Shown one piece after another: positions 29,497 through 38,327 of a stretch of DNA of 64,000 nt. Origin of the DNA: Oscillospiraceae bacterium (GTDB taxonomy: Bacteria; Bacillota; Clostridia; Oscillospirales; Oscillospiraceae); assembly GCA_022799035.1 (NCBI GenBank), contig JAAWNQ010000002.1:1-64000 (forward strand), read 5' to 3'. The first letter of the stretch is position 1. The number at the start of each line of letters is the position of its first letter. The notes below the pieces were generated by a model. The model ran no database searches. It saw only the letters and a program-made list of their open reading frames with translations, and was not told the origin of the DNA. A program made the position numbers and the translations under genes.

Positions 29497-29748
29497 ATGG
29501 AAGATATGGACTTCACCAGGAAATTCAATATCCGCTATGAGAAGGACCAGGAGATCAAGGCCATTTTGACCTCGGTCTACGACTCTCTCAAGCAGAAGGG
29601 GTATGACCCCATCAACCAGATCGTGGGCTATATCCTCTCAGAGGATCCCACCTATATCACCAACTTCAACAACGCCCGCTCCCTCATCCGCAAGCTGGAC
29701 CGGGACGAGCTGCTACAGGAGCTGGTGAAGCAGTATCTCTCTGAGTAA
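29497..29748 (+). CDS. ireB: IreB-family regulatory phosphoprotein
   Basis: This 83-aa protein matches IreB / UPF0297 (YrzL): [40 protein letters not shown] and [19 protein letters not shown]. In Enterococcus IreB is phosphorylated by the kinase IreK and affects cephalosporin tolerance. The ATG at 29497 follows GGGAGGTG; a GTG three codons earlier is in frame but lies inside the ribosome site. ireB often precedes ruvX (yqgF), but that gene is not here; a terminator follows. Confidence 0.93.
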   Translation: MEDMDFTRKFNIRYEKDQEIKAILTSVYDSLKQKGYDPINQIVGYILSEDPTYITNFNNARSLIRKLDRDELLQELVKQYLSE

Positions 29749-29765
29749 GTCCTGTTGTCTGCCGC

Positions 29766-29800
29766 AAAAAACCGCACTCTTTTCGGAGTGCGGTTTTTTT
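29766..29800 (+). terminator. Terminator behind ireB
   Basis: CCGCACTC pairs with GAGTGCGG, flanked by A6 and T7 runs. Confidence 0.95.
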
Positions 29801-29859
29801 GTTCCCTCTCCGTATGACCCCCCTCCCCCCTTGGCTATACTTGGGGTGAGGTGATTTTC

Positions 29860-30012
29860 ATGTCAACAGTAGCCCCCTCCATCCGGGACAAGTTCGATTC
29901 CATGCCCCCCGAGCTCCAGCAGGCCGTTCTCCAGTTGGACGCCAAGATCGAGAATGTCTCCGATCTCATGTCCTGTCTGGAACGGATTATCGCCCAGGGG
30001 GAGAAGGAGTAA
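29860..30012 (+). CDS. Small protein of 50 aa, unknown
   Basis: This short frame begins MSTVAPSIRDKFDSM, continues through PPELQQAVLQLDAKIENVSD and ends IIAQGEKE. GAGGTG lies 8 bp upstream of the ATG and a strong terminator follows the stop directly, so it looks like a real single-gene unit. It is predicted to be a helical, Cys-poor cytoplasmic peptide. I do not recognise a family. Confidence 0.7.
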   Translation: MSTVAPSIRDKFDSMPPELQQAVLQLDAKIENVSDLMSCLERIIAQGEKE

Positions 30013-30056
30013 AAGGGAGGGATCTTCCGGTTTGGAAGATCCCTCCCTTTTATTTT
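30011..30056. terminator. Bidirectional terminator
   Basis: AAAAGGGAGGGATCTTCC pairs with GGAAGATCCCTCCCTTTT over 18 bp between the small ORF and the convergent DUF1905 gene. Confidence 0.95.
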
Positions 30057-30059
30057 TCC

Positions 30060-30341
30060 TTACCTCTTTTCCACCACCACATGGACAGGGTCCCCATCCC
30101 CCTTCCCCAACTCCTTTCGGATGGCTTTCAGAAGGCCGATGATATAAAGGATATTCCCCTGTTCATCCTTCAGGCCCATGTTGACGATACTGCCCTCATA
30201 GGGGATCCCGTCAAAGAGGACCCGGACCTTTACCCGCCCGGACCCGAACTCTTTCCTGATGTCCCAGGGGAAAACCACGTAGGCTCCCCCGTTGTCCCTC
30301 ATCTCATGGATCACGCCGTCGAACTCGTATCTATCCCTCAT
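30060..30341 (-). CDS. DUF1905-domain protein
   Basis: This 93-aa protein has the DUF1905 pattern: YEFDGVIHEMRDNGGAYVVF, PWDIRKEFGSGRVKVRVLFD and GIPYEGSIVNMG. The domain forms a small beta barrel, often found alone or fused to a YdeI-type domain. No function is assigned to it. It lies 39 bp behind the hydrolase gene and may be co-transcribed with it. Confidence 0.85.
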   Translation of the reverse strand: MRDRYEFDGVIHEMRDNGGAYVVFPWDIRKEFGSGRVKVRVLFDGIPYEGSIVNMGLKDEQGNILYIIGLLKAIRKELGKGDGDPVHVVVEKR

Positions 30342-30380
30342 GCTTTTCCGCCCCCCGCGCCGAAAAATCCCCTCCGGCCT

Positions 30381-31292
30381 TTACCCCAGATGCCCCTCCA
30401 GCCAGGCCAGGGCGTCGGCGTAGACCTCCTCCCTGTTGGTCTCGTTGAGCATCTCGTGGCGGCCGCCGGGGTAGAGCTTTACCGTCACGTCCTTCACTCC
30501 GGCCTCCCTGAACCAGCGGGCCACCTTCTCCACTCCCTTGCCCCTGGCTCCCACGGGGTCTTGGTCCCCGGCGAAGAAGTAAACGGGGGTGTCCTTATCC
30601 ATTTTGTCCAGGTTTTCCTTTTTCGCCACGTACTGGAGCCCCGTCATCATGGCGTGGTTCATCCCCGCCGTGGTCTGGAAGTTACATAGGGGGTCGGCCA
30701 GGTAGGCGTCCACCACCGCCTCGTCCCGGCAGATCCAGTCCGCCGGGGTGCGGCTGGGGGCAAACTGTTTGTTATAGGCCCCGATGGACAGTTTGTAGAA
30801 CAGTTTATTGACCTTATGGGGATCCCCCAGGCCGGTGAGGAGCTTCCCCGCCGCCACGGTGAGAGCCGGCTCCTGCCCTGTCCCCGAGAGGATGCATCCC
30901 GTCAGGGTCCCCGGGTAGTCAATGAGGAAGGTCCGGGCCACAAAGGAGCCCATGGAATGGCCCAGAAGGAAATAGGGCTGGGTGGGATAGGTCTCCTTCA
31001 CCTTGAGTTGGAGAAGGCGGACGTCCTGGACCAGATCCCGCCAGCGGCTGAAATAGCCATACTCCTCAGGTCCTTTGGCGGTAAGGCCGTGGCCCAGGTG
31101 ATCGTGTCCCACCACGGCGAAACCGTGACCGCTGAGATATTGGGCGAAGGGATCGTAGCGCAAAGCGTACTCGCAGATCCCGTGGACAAGCTGGATCACC
31201 CCACGGGGCTCCCCCTGGGGGAGCCAGAGGACGGCGTGGACCTGGTGAACTCCGTCGCTGGAGGGAAAGGTAAATTCTTTTCTGGTTCCCAT
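30381..31292 (-). CDS. Alpha/beta hydrolase, lysophospholipase / monoacylglycerol-lipase type
   Basis: This 303-aa protein belongs to the serine aminopeptidase S33 / Hydrolase_4 group: LVHGICEYALRYDPFAQYLS, DHLGHGLTAKGPEEYGYF, nucleophile elbow FLLGHSMGSFVAR, acid in AGDQDPVG and His in GGRHEMLNETNR. The group usually splits monoacylglycerols or lysolipids. The ATG at 31292 follows a perfect AGGAGG. No signal peptide is seen. Confidence 0.88.
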   Translation of the reverse strand: MGTRKEFTFPSSDGVHQVHAVLWLPQGEPRGVIQLVHGICEYALRYDPFAQYLSGHGFAVVGHDHLGHGLTAKGPEEYGYFSRWRDLVQDVRLLQLKVKETYPTQPYFLLGHSMGSFVARTFLIDYPGTLTGCILSGTGQEPALTVAAGKLLTGLGDPHKVNKLFYKLSIGAYNKQFAPSRTPADWICRDEAVVDAYLADPLCNFQTTAGMNHAMMTGLQYVAKKENLDKMDKDTPVYFFAGDQDPVGARGKGVEKVARWFREAGVKDVTVKLYPGGRHEMLNETNREEVYADALAWLEGHLG

Positions 31293-31329
31293 GGTAAAAT
31301 CCTCCTGAATATGATATACTTTTGTGTAT

Positions 31330-31358
31330 AGTTTAGCGGCTCCCTCCTCCCCCGTCAA
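31330..31358 (-). promoter_or_regulatory. Promoter of the lysophospholipase-like gene
   Basis: TTGACG (31353-31358) and TAAACT (31330-31335) on the minus strand are 17 bp apart. On the opposite strand an extended -10 box (TGATATACT, 31312-31320) could serve pepT. Confidence 0.55.
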
Positions 31359-31395
31359 GGGAGATTTGGGAATTCAACGAAGGAAGTGGATAAAA

Positions 31396-32610
31396 ATGAC
31401 TGTTCTGGAGCGTTTTTTGAAGTATATCTCCTATGATACCCAATCTGACGCCTATTCCGGTCAGCACCCCTCCACCCCCAAGCAGAAGCTTCTGGGGGAG
31501 TCGTTGGCGGCGGAGCTGTCCCAGATGGGGCTTCTGGACGCCCATATGGATGAGTTCGGCTATGTCTACGGCTGGCTCCCCGCCACACCCGGCCAGGAGG
31601 AGGTGCCCTGCATGGGGCTTATCGCCCACATGGACACAGCCCCCTCCTTCTCGGGAGCCGATGTGAAGGCCCGGATCCTCCGCTACGAGGGGGGCGACAT
31701 TGAGCAGAGCCCCGGCATCGTTATGAGGGCCGCCGAGCACGAGAGCCTGAAGCAGTATATCGGCCAGGAGCTGATTATCACCGACGGCACCACCCTGCTG
31801 GGGGCCGACGACAAGGCGGGGGTGGCCGAGATCTTCTCCGCCGTGGAATATCTCATCGCCCACCCGGAGATCCCCCACGGACGGATCGCCGTGGGCATCA
31901 CCCCCGACGAGGAGATCGGCGAGGGGGCCGACCATTTTGACATCCCCGGCTTTGGCGCGGAGGTGGCCTACACGGTGGACGGCGGCGAGCTGGGGGAGCT
32001 GGAGTATGAGAACTTCAACGCCGCCGGAGCCAAGGTCACGGTCCACGGGCTGAACATTCATCCCGGCTCGGCCAAGAATAAGATGAAAAATGCCCTGCTC
32101 ATGGCAATGGAGTTCAACGGCCTGCTCCCCCCGGCGGAGATCCCCGCCCACACCGAGGGGTATGAGGGCTTCTACCACCTCCAGCGCATGGAGGGGGATG
32201 AGACCACCGCCACCCTGGAGTATATCGTCCGGGACCACAGCGAGGCCAAGTTCCAAGCCCGGAAGACCACCATGGAGCGGACCGCCGCCTACCTCAATGA
32301 AAAGTACGGCGCAGGCACGGTGGTTCTGGAGCTCCAGGACCAGTATTTCAATATGAAGGCCCAGATCGAACCCCACATGTACCTGATCCACCGGGCCAAG
32401 GCCGCCTTCCGCAAGGCGGGGGTGGAGCCCCGGGAGGTGGCCATCCGGGGGGGCACCGACGGGGCCCGGCTTTCCTACGAAGGACTTCCCTGCCCCAATC
32501 TGTCCACCGGCGGGATCAACTTCCATGGTCCTCAGGAGTATATCCCCGTCCAGTCCCTGGAAAAGATGGTGGAGGTCCTGGTCCATCTGGTCCGGACGGA
32601 GGAAGATTGA
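31396..32610 (+). CDS. pepT: Peptidase T (tripeptide aminopeptidase)
   Basis: This 404-aa zinc enzyme removes the N-terminal residue of tripeptides. M20-family metal sites are visible: GLIAHMDTAPS, GADDKAGVAEI, ITPDEEIGEGADHFD and VDGGELGELEYENFNAA. RGGTDGARLSYEGLPCPNL and the late His in INFHGPQEYIP complete the set. AGGAAG precedes the ATG. cutC follows after 3 bp. Confidence 0.96.
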   Translation: MTVLERFLKYISYDTQSDAYSGQHPSTPKQKLLGESLAAELSQMGLLDAHMDEFGYVYGWLPATPGQEEVPCMGLIAHMDTAPSFSGADVKARILRYEGGDIEQSPGIVMRAAEHESLKQYIGQELIITDGTTLLGADDKAGVAEIFSAVEYLIAHPEIPHGRIAVGITPDEEIGEGADHFDIPGFGAEVAYTVDGGELGELEYENFNAAGAKVTVHGLNIHPGSAKNKMKNALLMAMEFNGLLPPAEIPAHTEGYEGFYHLQRMEGDETTATLEYIVRDHSEAKFQARKTTMERTAAYLNEKYGAGTVVLELQDQYFNMKAQIEPHMYLIHRAKAAFRKAGVEPREVAIRGGTDGARLSYEGLPCPNLSTGGINFHGPQEYIPVQSLEKMVEVLVHLVRTEED

Positions 32611-32613
32611 GCC

Positions 32614-33381
32614 ATGGGGCGGGAAATCAATCTGCCCCTTCTTGAGGGGTGTGTGGACTCCTACGTCTCCGCCGCAGCCGCCGTGGCCGGAGGGGCGGAC
32701 AGACTGGAGCTCTGCGCGAACCTTGCCATCGGCGGCACCACCCCCTCCCCCTTCCTGTTTGAGCAGATCCACAGGGAGTTTGACCTGCCCATCAACGTCC
32801 TCATCCGGCCCCGGTTCAGAGATTTTCTCTATGACCGCCAGGAGATGGAGGAGATGGCCCAGTCGGTCCGGATGTTCCGGGAGATGGGGGCCAATGGGGT
32901 GGTCATCGGCTGCCTGACTCCGGAGGGGGCTTTGGATCAAGATAGGATGAAAGCTCTGATGGATCAGGCCGGGGATATGGAGGTCACCCTCCACCGGGCT
33001 TTCGACATGACCCGGGATCCTCTGGAGGCTTTGGAGACCGCGGTCACCCTGGGCTGCCGCACCATCCTCACCTCGGGGCAGGCCCAGAACGCCCTGGCCG
33101 GAAAGGAGACCCTTCGGCAGGTCTTTCAGCAGGCGGCGGGCCGCATTGACATTATGGCGGGTAGCGGGGTCAAGAAGGAGAACATCCGGGAGATCTACCA
33201 ATACACCGGCATCCGGATCTTCCACACCACAGGCCGCGGAACCGCGGTTGACAGCGGGATGCGCTACCGGAAGGAGACGGTATCCATGGGCCTTCCCTCC
33301 CTTTCGGAATACGAACTCTGGCGGACCGACCATGGGGAGCTTCACGCCTGCGTCCAGTTGGTACACTCTCTGGGTCAGTAA
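32614..33381 (+). CDS. cutC: CutC-family protein
   Basis: This 255-aa TIM-barrel protein matches CutC: LLEGCVDSYVSAAAAVAGGA, RLELCANLAIGGTTPS, VLIRPRFRDFLYDRQE, VTLHRAFDMTRDPLEALE and ILTSGQAQNALAG. The family is named for copper homeostasis, though a direct copper role is doubtful. It starts 3 bp after pepT and is surely in the same transcript. Confidence 0.94.
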   Translation: MGREINLPLLEGCVDSYVSAAAAVAGGADRLELCANLAIGGTTPSPFLFEQIHREFDLPINVLIRPRFRDFLYDRQEMEEMAQSVRMFREMGANGVVIGCLTPEGALDQDRMKALMDQAGDMEVTLHRAFDMTRDPLEALETAVTLGCRTILTSGQAQNALAGKETLRQVFQQAAGRIDIMAGSGVKKENIREIYQYTGIRIFHTTGRGTAVDSGMRYRKETVSMGLPSLSEYELWRTDHGELHACVQLVHSLGQ

Positions 33382-33417
33382 AAATAACGCCTCTCCACAG
33401 GCGGAGGAGACGGAGCT

Positions 33418-34749
33418 ATGAACACACAAAAGAAGCACAGACAATTTACCAGCAGTTGGGGCTTTGTCCTCTCAGCGGTGGGCTCCGCTGTGGGCATGGC
33501 CAACGTTTGGGGGTTCCCCTCCAAGCTGGGCAGCTACGGCGGCGGAGCCTTCCTGGTGGCCTACCTCTTTTTCATTCTCCTGTTTGGCACGGTGGGCCTC
33601 TCCGCGGAGTACGCCGTGGGCCGCCGGGCCCGTACAGGGACTCTGGGCTCCTACCAGATGGCCTGGACCAGCCGGAAGGAGGAGCTGGGCAAGGCTGGGG
33701 GAACCCTGGGTTGGCTTCCTCTGGCGGGATCCATGTGCATCGCCATCGGCTACGCCGTCATCATCTCCTACGTGCTGAAGGCCTTTTTTACCTCGGCCAC
33801 CGGTTCCCTGATGAGCCTGGATACCCAGGTCTGGTTTGAGTCCTTCTCCCTCAGCGACTATTCCGTGGTTCCCTTCCATATCATCGTGGTGGTGGGTACC
33901 CTTCTGACCCTGTTGTTGGGAGCCAAAAGCATTGAAAAGAGCAACAAAGTGATGATGCCCCTGTTCTTTATCATTTTCGCTGTTCTCGCGGTGCGGGTAG
34001 CCTTTCTCCCCGGGGCCACCGAGGGGTACCGCTATATGTTCACCTGCCGGTGGGAGGAGCTGCTGGACCCCATGGTATGGATCTGGGCCATGGGACAAGC
34101 CTTCTTCTCTCTGTCTATCACGGGCAGCGGCATGATCGTCTATGGGGCCTACCTCCAGCCTGAGGAGGATGTGGCCTCCCTTGCCAAGCGAACCGCCTTC
34201 TTTGACACCATTGCCGCCCTGGTGGCCGCCCTGGTCATCATCCCCGCCTGCTTTGCCTATGGCCTGGATGTGGGGGCGGGACCCTCCCTCCTGTTTGTCA
34301 CCCTGCCACGGATCCTCCAGGATATCCCCCTGGGCCGGATGTTCGCCATCATCCTGTATACCGCTATGGTCTTTGCCGGGGTCAGTTCCCTGCAGAATAT
34401 GTTTGAGGCGGTGGGCGAATCCCTCCTCCACCGCTTTCCCAAGCTGAGCCGGAAGCTGGTGCTGGTCATCCTCTGCGCGGTGTGCCTGGGTGTGGGCCTC
34501 CACATGGAGCCCATCTTCAAGTGGGGTCCCTGGATGGATATCGTCTCCATCTATATCATCCCCATCGGCGCCACCCTGGGAGCCCTGTCCTGGTTCTGGA
34601 TCATGCGGCGGGAGGACCTGATGGACGAGGTGGGCCGGGGGGCAAAAAAAGTCCCCGGCAGCCTGTGGTACAGCCTGGGCCGGTATCTCTATGTGCCCTG
34701 CGCCATGATCCTCTGCGGGGTGGCCTTGGTCCTGAAGGTCGCTTTTTGA
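33418..34749 (+). CDS. Sodium-dependent (NSS/SNF-family) transporter
   Basis: This 443-aa protein with about eleven membrane helices belongs to the neurotransmitter:sodium symporter family, which imports amino acids with Na+. The first helix reads GFVLSAVGSAVGMANVWGFP, then KLGSYGGGAFLVAY. Helix 6 carries GQAFFSLSITGSGMIVYGAY. The family's gating Arg in the NxxRFP motif is replaced by Gly (NVWGFP). GGAGGAG precedes the ATG. The substrate is unknown. Confidence 0.92.
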   Translation: MNTQKKHRQFTSSWGFVLSAVGSAVGMANVWGFPSKLGSYGGGAFLVAYLFFILLFGTVGLSAEYAVGRRARTGTLGSYQMAWTSRKEELGKAGGTLGWLPLAGSMCIAIGYAVIISYVLKAFFTSATGSLMSLDTQVWFESFSLSDYSVVPFHIIVVVGTLLTLLLGAKSIEKSNKVMMPLFFIIFAVLAVRVAFLPGATEGYRYMFTCRWEELLDPMVWIWAMGQAFFSLSITGSGMIVYGAYLQPEEDVASLAKRTAFFDTIAALVAALVIIPACFAYGLDVGAGPSLLFVTLPRILQDIPLGRMFAIILYTAMVFAGVSSLQNMFEAVGESLLHRFPKLSRKLVLVILCAVCLGVGLHMEPIFKWGPWMDIVSIYIIPIGATLGALSWFWIMRREDLMDEVGRGAKKVPGSLWYSLGRYLYVPCAMILCGVALVLKVAF

Positions 34750-34755
34750 TGGAAT

Positions 34756-34794
34756 AAAAAGAGGGACGCTTCCTGTGGAGGCGTCCCTCTTTTT
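34756..34794. terminator. Bidirectional terminator
   Basis: AAAAAGAGGGACGC pairs with GCGTCCCTCTTTTT between the transporter and the convergent aldo/keto reductase gene. Confidence 0.93.
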
Positions 34795-34800
34795 ATCTTG

Positions 34801-35949
34801 TCATCTTCCAAACAGCCTGGCAGTCTCCCCCATCCGTTGGGCGATCTTCACCCCAAAGGGACAGCGGCCCTCGCAGCTATGGCAGCCGATACACTCCCCC
34901 GCCTGATGGCCCAGAGCCAGATAGTGGGCCTTCACCGTGGGAGGGACCTCCTCCTGCATGAGAGCCAGGTCGTAATACTTGTTCACCATGGCGATGTCGA
35001 TATCCACCGGGCAGGGCTTGCAGTGGCCGCAGTAGGTGCACTCCCCCTGGGCAAAGGTGTGGCGGGGAGCGCCGGCCAGGACTCCGGCATAGTTTTTTTC
35101 CTCCTCAGAGGCCGTCTCATAGGCCACCGCCGCCTCCACCTGCTCCGGGGTATCATACCCCGCCATCACCGCCGCCACGGCGGGCCGGGTCAGACAGTAG
35201 TGGATACACTGGACCGGGGTGAGGGCCACCCCAAAGGGGGAGCGCTTCCCGTCGAAAAGCCGTCCTCCCGCATAGGGCTTCATCACGGTAAGCCCCACGT
35301 CCGCCCCCTCACAGAGCCGGTAAAGGGTCGCCCGCTCCGGGTCGATACCTCCCAGCTCCGCCTGGTACTCCTCCGCAAAATAATGGTTCAGATCGTCGGT
35401 GGGAGGCAAAAGGTCAAAGGCGGGGTTTACGCTGAACAGCAGCATCTCCACCAGCCCACTCTCCACCGCCCGCTTAGCCATAGCGGGATTATGGGTGGAC
35501 ATACCGATGTGGCGGATGACCCCGCTCTCCTTCAGCTCCCTCACATAGTCCAGGAAGGGACTGTGAAAGGCCCCCTCCCAGTCCTCTTCGGTGTCCACAA
35601 AGTGGATCATACCCAAATCGATATAGTCGGTCTGGAGCCTATCCAGCAGATCCTGAAAGGCCTCCCGGCATTTCTCCAGATCCCGGGTACGGACATACTG
35701 TCCATTTTGCCAGGTGGAGCCGATATGCCCCTGAATGTACCATTTATCCCGGCGGCCCACCAGGGCCTTGCCGATGTTGGAGCGGACGTTGGGCTCGCTC
35801 ATCCAGCAGTCCAGAATGTTGATCCCCAGCTCCTCCGCCCGGCGGATCACCGCCGCGCATTCCTCCGTACTGTGCCGCTCCAGCCACTCGCCCCCCAGGC
35901 CGATCTCGCTGACCATCAGCCCGGTCTTTCCCAATCTGCGGTAATTCAT
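34801..35949 (-). CDS. Aldo/keto reductase fused to a 2x[4Fe-4S] ferredoxin domain
   Basis: This 382-aa protein has an aldo/keto-reductase barrel (MNYRRLGKTGLMVSEIGLGG, then DYIDLGMIHFVDTEED) and a C-terminal ferredoxin-like part with CTYCGHCKPCP and CIGCHSCEGRCPFG. The usual catalytic Tyr after the DTA motif and the TK Lys are not visible (DCWMSEPNV; YIQGHIGS), while the His of the tetrad remains (IHFVD). It may use the clusters for electron transfer rather than act as a normal NADPH reductase. GGGGAG precedes the ATG at 35949. Confidence 0.85.
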   Translation of the reverse strand: MNYRRLGKTGLMVSEIGLGGEWLERHSTEECAAVIRRAEELGINILDCWMSEPNVRSNIGKALVGRRDKWYIQGHIGSTWQNGQYVRTRDLEKCREAFQDLLDRLQTDYIDLGMIHFVDTEEDWEGAFHSPFLDYVRELKESGVIRHIGMSTHNPAMAKRAVESGLVEMLLFSVNPAFDLLPPTDDLNHYFAEEYQAELGGIDPERATLYRLCEGADVGLTVMKPYAGGRLFDGKRSPFGVALTPVQCIHYCLTRPAVAAVMAGYDTPEQVEAAVAYETASEEEKNYAGVLAGAPRHTFAQGECTYCGHCKPCPVDIDIAMVNKYYDLALMQEEVPPTVKAHYLALGHQAGECIGCHSCEGRCPFGVKIAQRMGETARLFGR

Positions 35950-36010
35950 AAACCGTCTCCCCTTTCTCTTTAATAATAATGAGTCCTTGCCTTTGCCCCT
36001 GCCCTTGACT

Positions 36011-36217
36011 CCGCCCGAAGCCGCCCTCCGCTTCGGGCGGAAAACGAAAAAATTCCCATCATAGCGCAGTTTTCGGCAAAGCCGAAAAGGTCGCGGTGAT
36101 GGAATGCCTTTATGTGGCCCCCACAAAAGCGGTCCTCAGCTTTTGTGGGGAAGCGAAGAAATTCCCATCATAGTGCAGTTTTCGCCGCAGGCGGAAACGG
36201 AACGGTGATGGGAATTT
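36011..36217. repeat. Duplicated hairpin-plus-core repeat unit next to tRNA-Leu
   Basis: Two tandem units, 109 bp apart, each have a GC- or AT-stem hairpin (36011-36040; 36119-36150) followed by a core that begins AAATTCCCATCATAG(C/T)GCAG, contains a small stem and ends in GGTGATGG (36050-36108; 36159-36217). In the second unit the ends are a perfect 12-bp inverted repeat, AAATTCCCATCA with TGATGGGAATTT. The 274-bp gap between the reductase and tRNA-Leu contains nothing else that I can support. Confidence 0.65.
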
Positions 36218-36223
36218 CTGAGC

Positions 36224-36311
36224 TGGTGCCGGTGGTGGGACTCGAACCCACACGGGGGATTAGCCCAACGGATTTTGAGTCCGTCACGTCTACCAATTCC
36301 ATCACACCGGC
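36224..36311 (-). tRNA. tRNA-Leu (anticodon CAA)
   Basis: The minus strand folds into a class II tRNA with a long variable arm. The acceptor is GCCGGTG paired with CACCGGC, then A and an encoded CCA. The anticodon stem ACGGA/TCCGT encloses CTCAAAA, giving CAA, which reads UUG Leu codons. Confidence 0.96.
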
Positions 36312-36332
36312 ATATTCTCTTGTCGGGTTATT

Positions 36333-36361
36333 ATTATACAGGGTTTCCCTCCTTTTGGCAA
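36333..36361 (-). promoter_or_regulatory. Promoter of tRNA-Leu
   Basis: TTGCCA (36356-36361) and a perfect TATAAT (36333-36338) on the minus strand are 17 bp apart. Confidence 0.8.
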
Positions 36362-36396
36362 GAGTAATTTTTCTTCCCCCAGAAAAAGGTTTCCCC

Positions 36397-36425
36397 TTGA
36401 CAACAGTCACAAAATATTGTATCAT
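36397..36425 (+). promoter_or_regulatory. Promoter of the ylxM-ffh-rpsP-trmD operon
   Basis: A perfect TTGACA (36397-36402) and TATCAT (36420-36425) are 17 bp apart, 55 bp upstream of the ylxM start. Confidence 0.88.
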
Positions 36426-36480
36426 ATTATCGTTGTAAAGTTATTTGACTTTACAATTTATCCTGTAAGGAGGGGATCCG

Positions 36481-36849
36481 GTGAAAAGCCAGGCTTACCG
36501 TATGGCGCTGCTGTTCGATTTCTATGGCGATACACTGACCGATCGGCAGAAAGAATTCTATGACCTCTATTATAACGAGGACCTCTCCCTCTCCGAGATC
36601 GCGGAGAACTACGGCATTTCCCGCCAGGGGGTCCGGGACGTGATCGTCCGGGCCGAGGCCACCCTCACCGAGCTGGAGGACAAGACGGGCATCATCCGCC
36701 GCTTCCATGTGATGCAGGATCAACTCAAGGGTGTCCAGGCCGATATTGACGCCATTGCCGCCCGGAACGCCCAGTTTTATCAGGACAATGAACTGGAGAC
36801 CCTCACCACCCGGATCAGCGGCGTGCTGGACAAGCTGAAACAGGAGTAA
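36481..36849 (+). CDS. ylxM: YlxM / p13-family signal-recognition-particle-associated DNA-binding-like protein
   Basis: This 122-aa protein has a helix-turn-helix (SEIAENYGISRQGVRDVI) after YGDTLTDRQKEFYDLYYNED, the YlxM signature. It is regularly encoded directly before ffh and is thought to assist SRP. It starts with GTG, 7 bp behind a perfect AAGGAGG. ffh begins 4 bp after its stop. Confidence 0.93.
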   Translation: MKSQAYRMALLFDFYGDTLTDRQKEFYDLYYNEDLSLSEIAENYGISRQGVRDVIVRAEATLTELEDKTGIIRRFHVMQDQLKGVQADIDAIAARNAQFYQDNELETLTTRISGVLDKLKQE

Positions 36850-36853
36850 CCCC

Positions 36854-38230
36854 ATGGCCTTTGAGGGACTGACGGAAAAACTGAATAACGCATTCAAAAA
36901 GCTCCGGGGCAAGGGCCGGCTCACCGAGGCCGACGTAAAGGACTCCATGCGGGAGATCCGCATGGCCCTGCTGGAGGCCGACGTAAGCTACAAAGTCGTC
37001 AAGGACTTCGTAGCCAAGGTATCGGAGCGGGCAGTGGGCGCCGACGTGCTGGAGGCCCTCTCCCCCGCCCAGATGATCGTGAAGATCGTCAATGAGGAGC
37101 TTACCTCCCTTATGGGGGGCGAGGATTCCAAGCTGACCATCTCCCCCAAGCCCCCCACCGTCATCATGATGGTGGGACTTCAGGGCGCGGGCAAAACCAC
37201 CAACTCCGCCAAGCTGGCGGGACTGATGAAGAAGCAGGGCAAACGGCCCCTGTTGGCCGCCTGCGACGTCTACCGCCCCGCCGCCATCCAGCAGTTGGAG
37301 GTGGTGGGCTCCCAGTTGGACATTCCCGTGTTCCAGATGGGCCAGATCGACCCGGTGGACATCGCCAAGGCCGCCGTGGAACACGCCAAAAAGCACGGCA
37401 ACGACCTGGTGTTTTTGGATACCGCCGGACGGCTCCATGTGGACGAGGAGCTGATGACGGAGCTCCAGAATATCAAGGACGCGGTGGAGCCAGATGAGAT
37501 CCTCCTGGTGGTGGACGCCATGATCGGCCAGGACGCGGTGAACGCCGCCAAAGCCTTTGACGACGCTCTGGACCTCACCGGCGTGATGCTCACCAAGCTG
37601 GACGGCGACGCCCGGGGCGGCGCGGCCCTCTCCATTCGGGCGGTGACCGGAAAGCCCATCAAGTTTGCCGGTACCGGCGAAAAGCTGGACCAGGTGGAGA
37701 TCTTCCACCCCGACCGGATGGCGGGACGGATCCTGGGCATGGGGGACGTGCTCTCCCTCATCGAGAAGGCCCAGGAGAACTTCGACCAGCAGAAGGCCAT
37801 GGAGCTTCAGGAGAAGCTCCGCAAGAATAAATTCACGCTTACCGACCTCTACGACCAGTTGGTGCAGATGAAGAACATGGGCTCCCTGGCCGATATCGCC
37901 GGAATGCTCCCCGGGGTGGACGCAAAGGCTCTGGAGGGGGCCAGTATGGATAACAAGGCCCTGGACCGGACCGAGGCCATCATCCTCTCCATGACCCCCG
38001 CGGAGCGGGAGGAGCCCGATATCCTGAACAACAGCCGAAAGAAGCGGATCGCCGCCGGGGCGGGAGTTCAGGTGGTGGATGTGAACCGGCTTTTGAAGCA
38101 GTTTGACGCTATGCGCCAGCTCACCCGGCAAATGAACGACCCAAGGCTCCGGAAGCTGGCGAAAAAGGGCCGGCTGCCCGGTATGGGTATGGGGGGCGGC
38201 AGACCGCCCCGGAGGGGCTTCCCCTTCTGA
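36854..38230 (+). CDS. ffh: Signal recognition particle protein
   Basis: This 458-aa GTPase recognises signal sequences and, with 4.5S/6S RNA and FtsY, targets proteins to the membrane. The N domain spans residues 1-95. The G domain has [45 protein letters not shown] and [14 protein letters not shown]. The C-terminal M domain is Met-rich and ends in a Gly/Arg/Pro tail. Length and motifs are normal. Confidence 0.98.
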   Translation: MAFEGLTEKLNNAFKKLRGKGRLTEADVKDSMREIRMALLEADVSYKVVKDFVAKVSERAVGADVLEALSPAQMIVKIVNEELTSLMGGEDSKLTISPKPPTVIMMVGLQGAGKTTNSAKLAGLMKKQGKRPLLAACDVYRPAAIQQLEVVGSQLDIPVFQMGQIDPVDIAKAAVEHAKKHGNDLVFLDTAGRLHVDEELMTELQNIKDAVEPDEILLVVDAMIGQDAVNAAKAFDDALDLTGVMLTKLDGDARGGAALSIRAVTGKPIKFAGTGEKLDQVEIFHPDRMAGRILGMGDVLSLIEKAQENFDQQKAMELQEKLRKNKFTLTDLYDQLVQMKNMGSLADIAGMLPGVDAKALEGASMDNKALDRTEAIILSMTPAEREEPDILNNSRKKRIAAGAGVQVVDVNRLLKQFDAMRQLTRQMNDPRLRKLAKKGRLPGMGMGGGRPPRRGFPF

Positions 38231-38327
38231 ACCGGACGGATTCAGTATCCGCCCCTATGAAATGTTGGCAAGCATCGGTTCCGATGTTTCCAGATATACC
38301 AATGAAATTCTTATGGAGGTGAAAATA

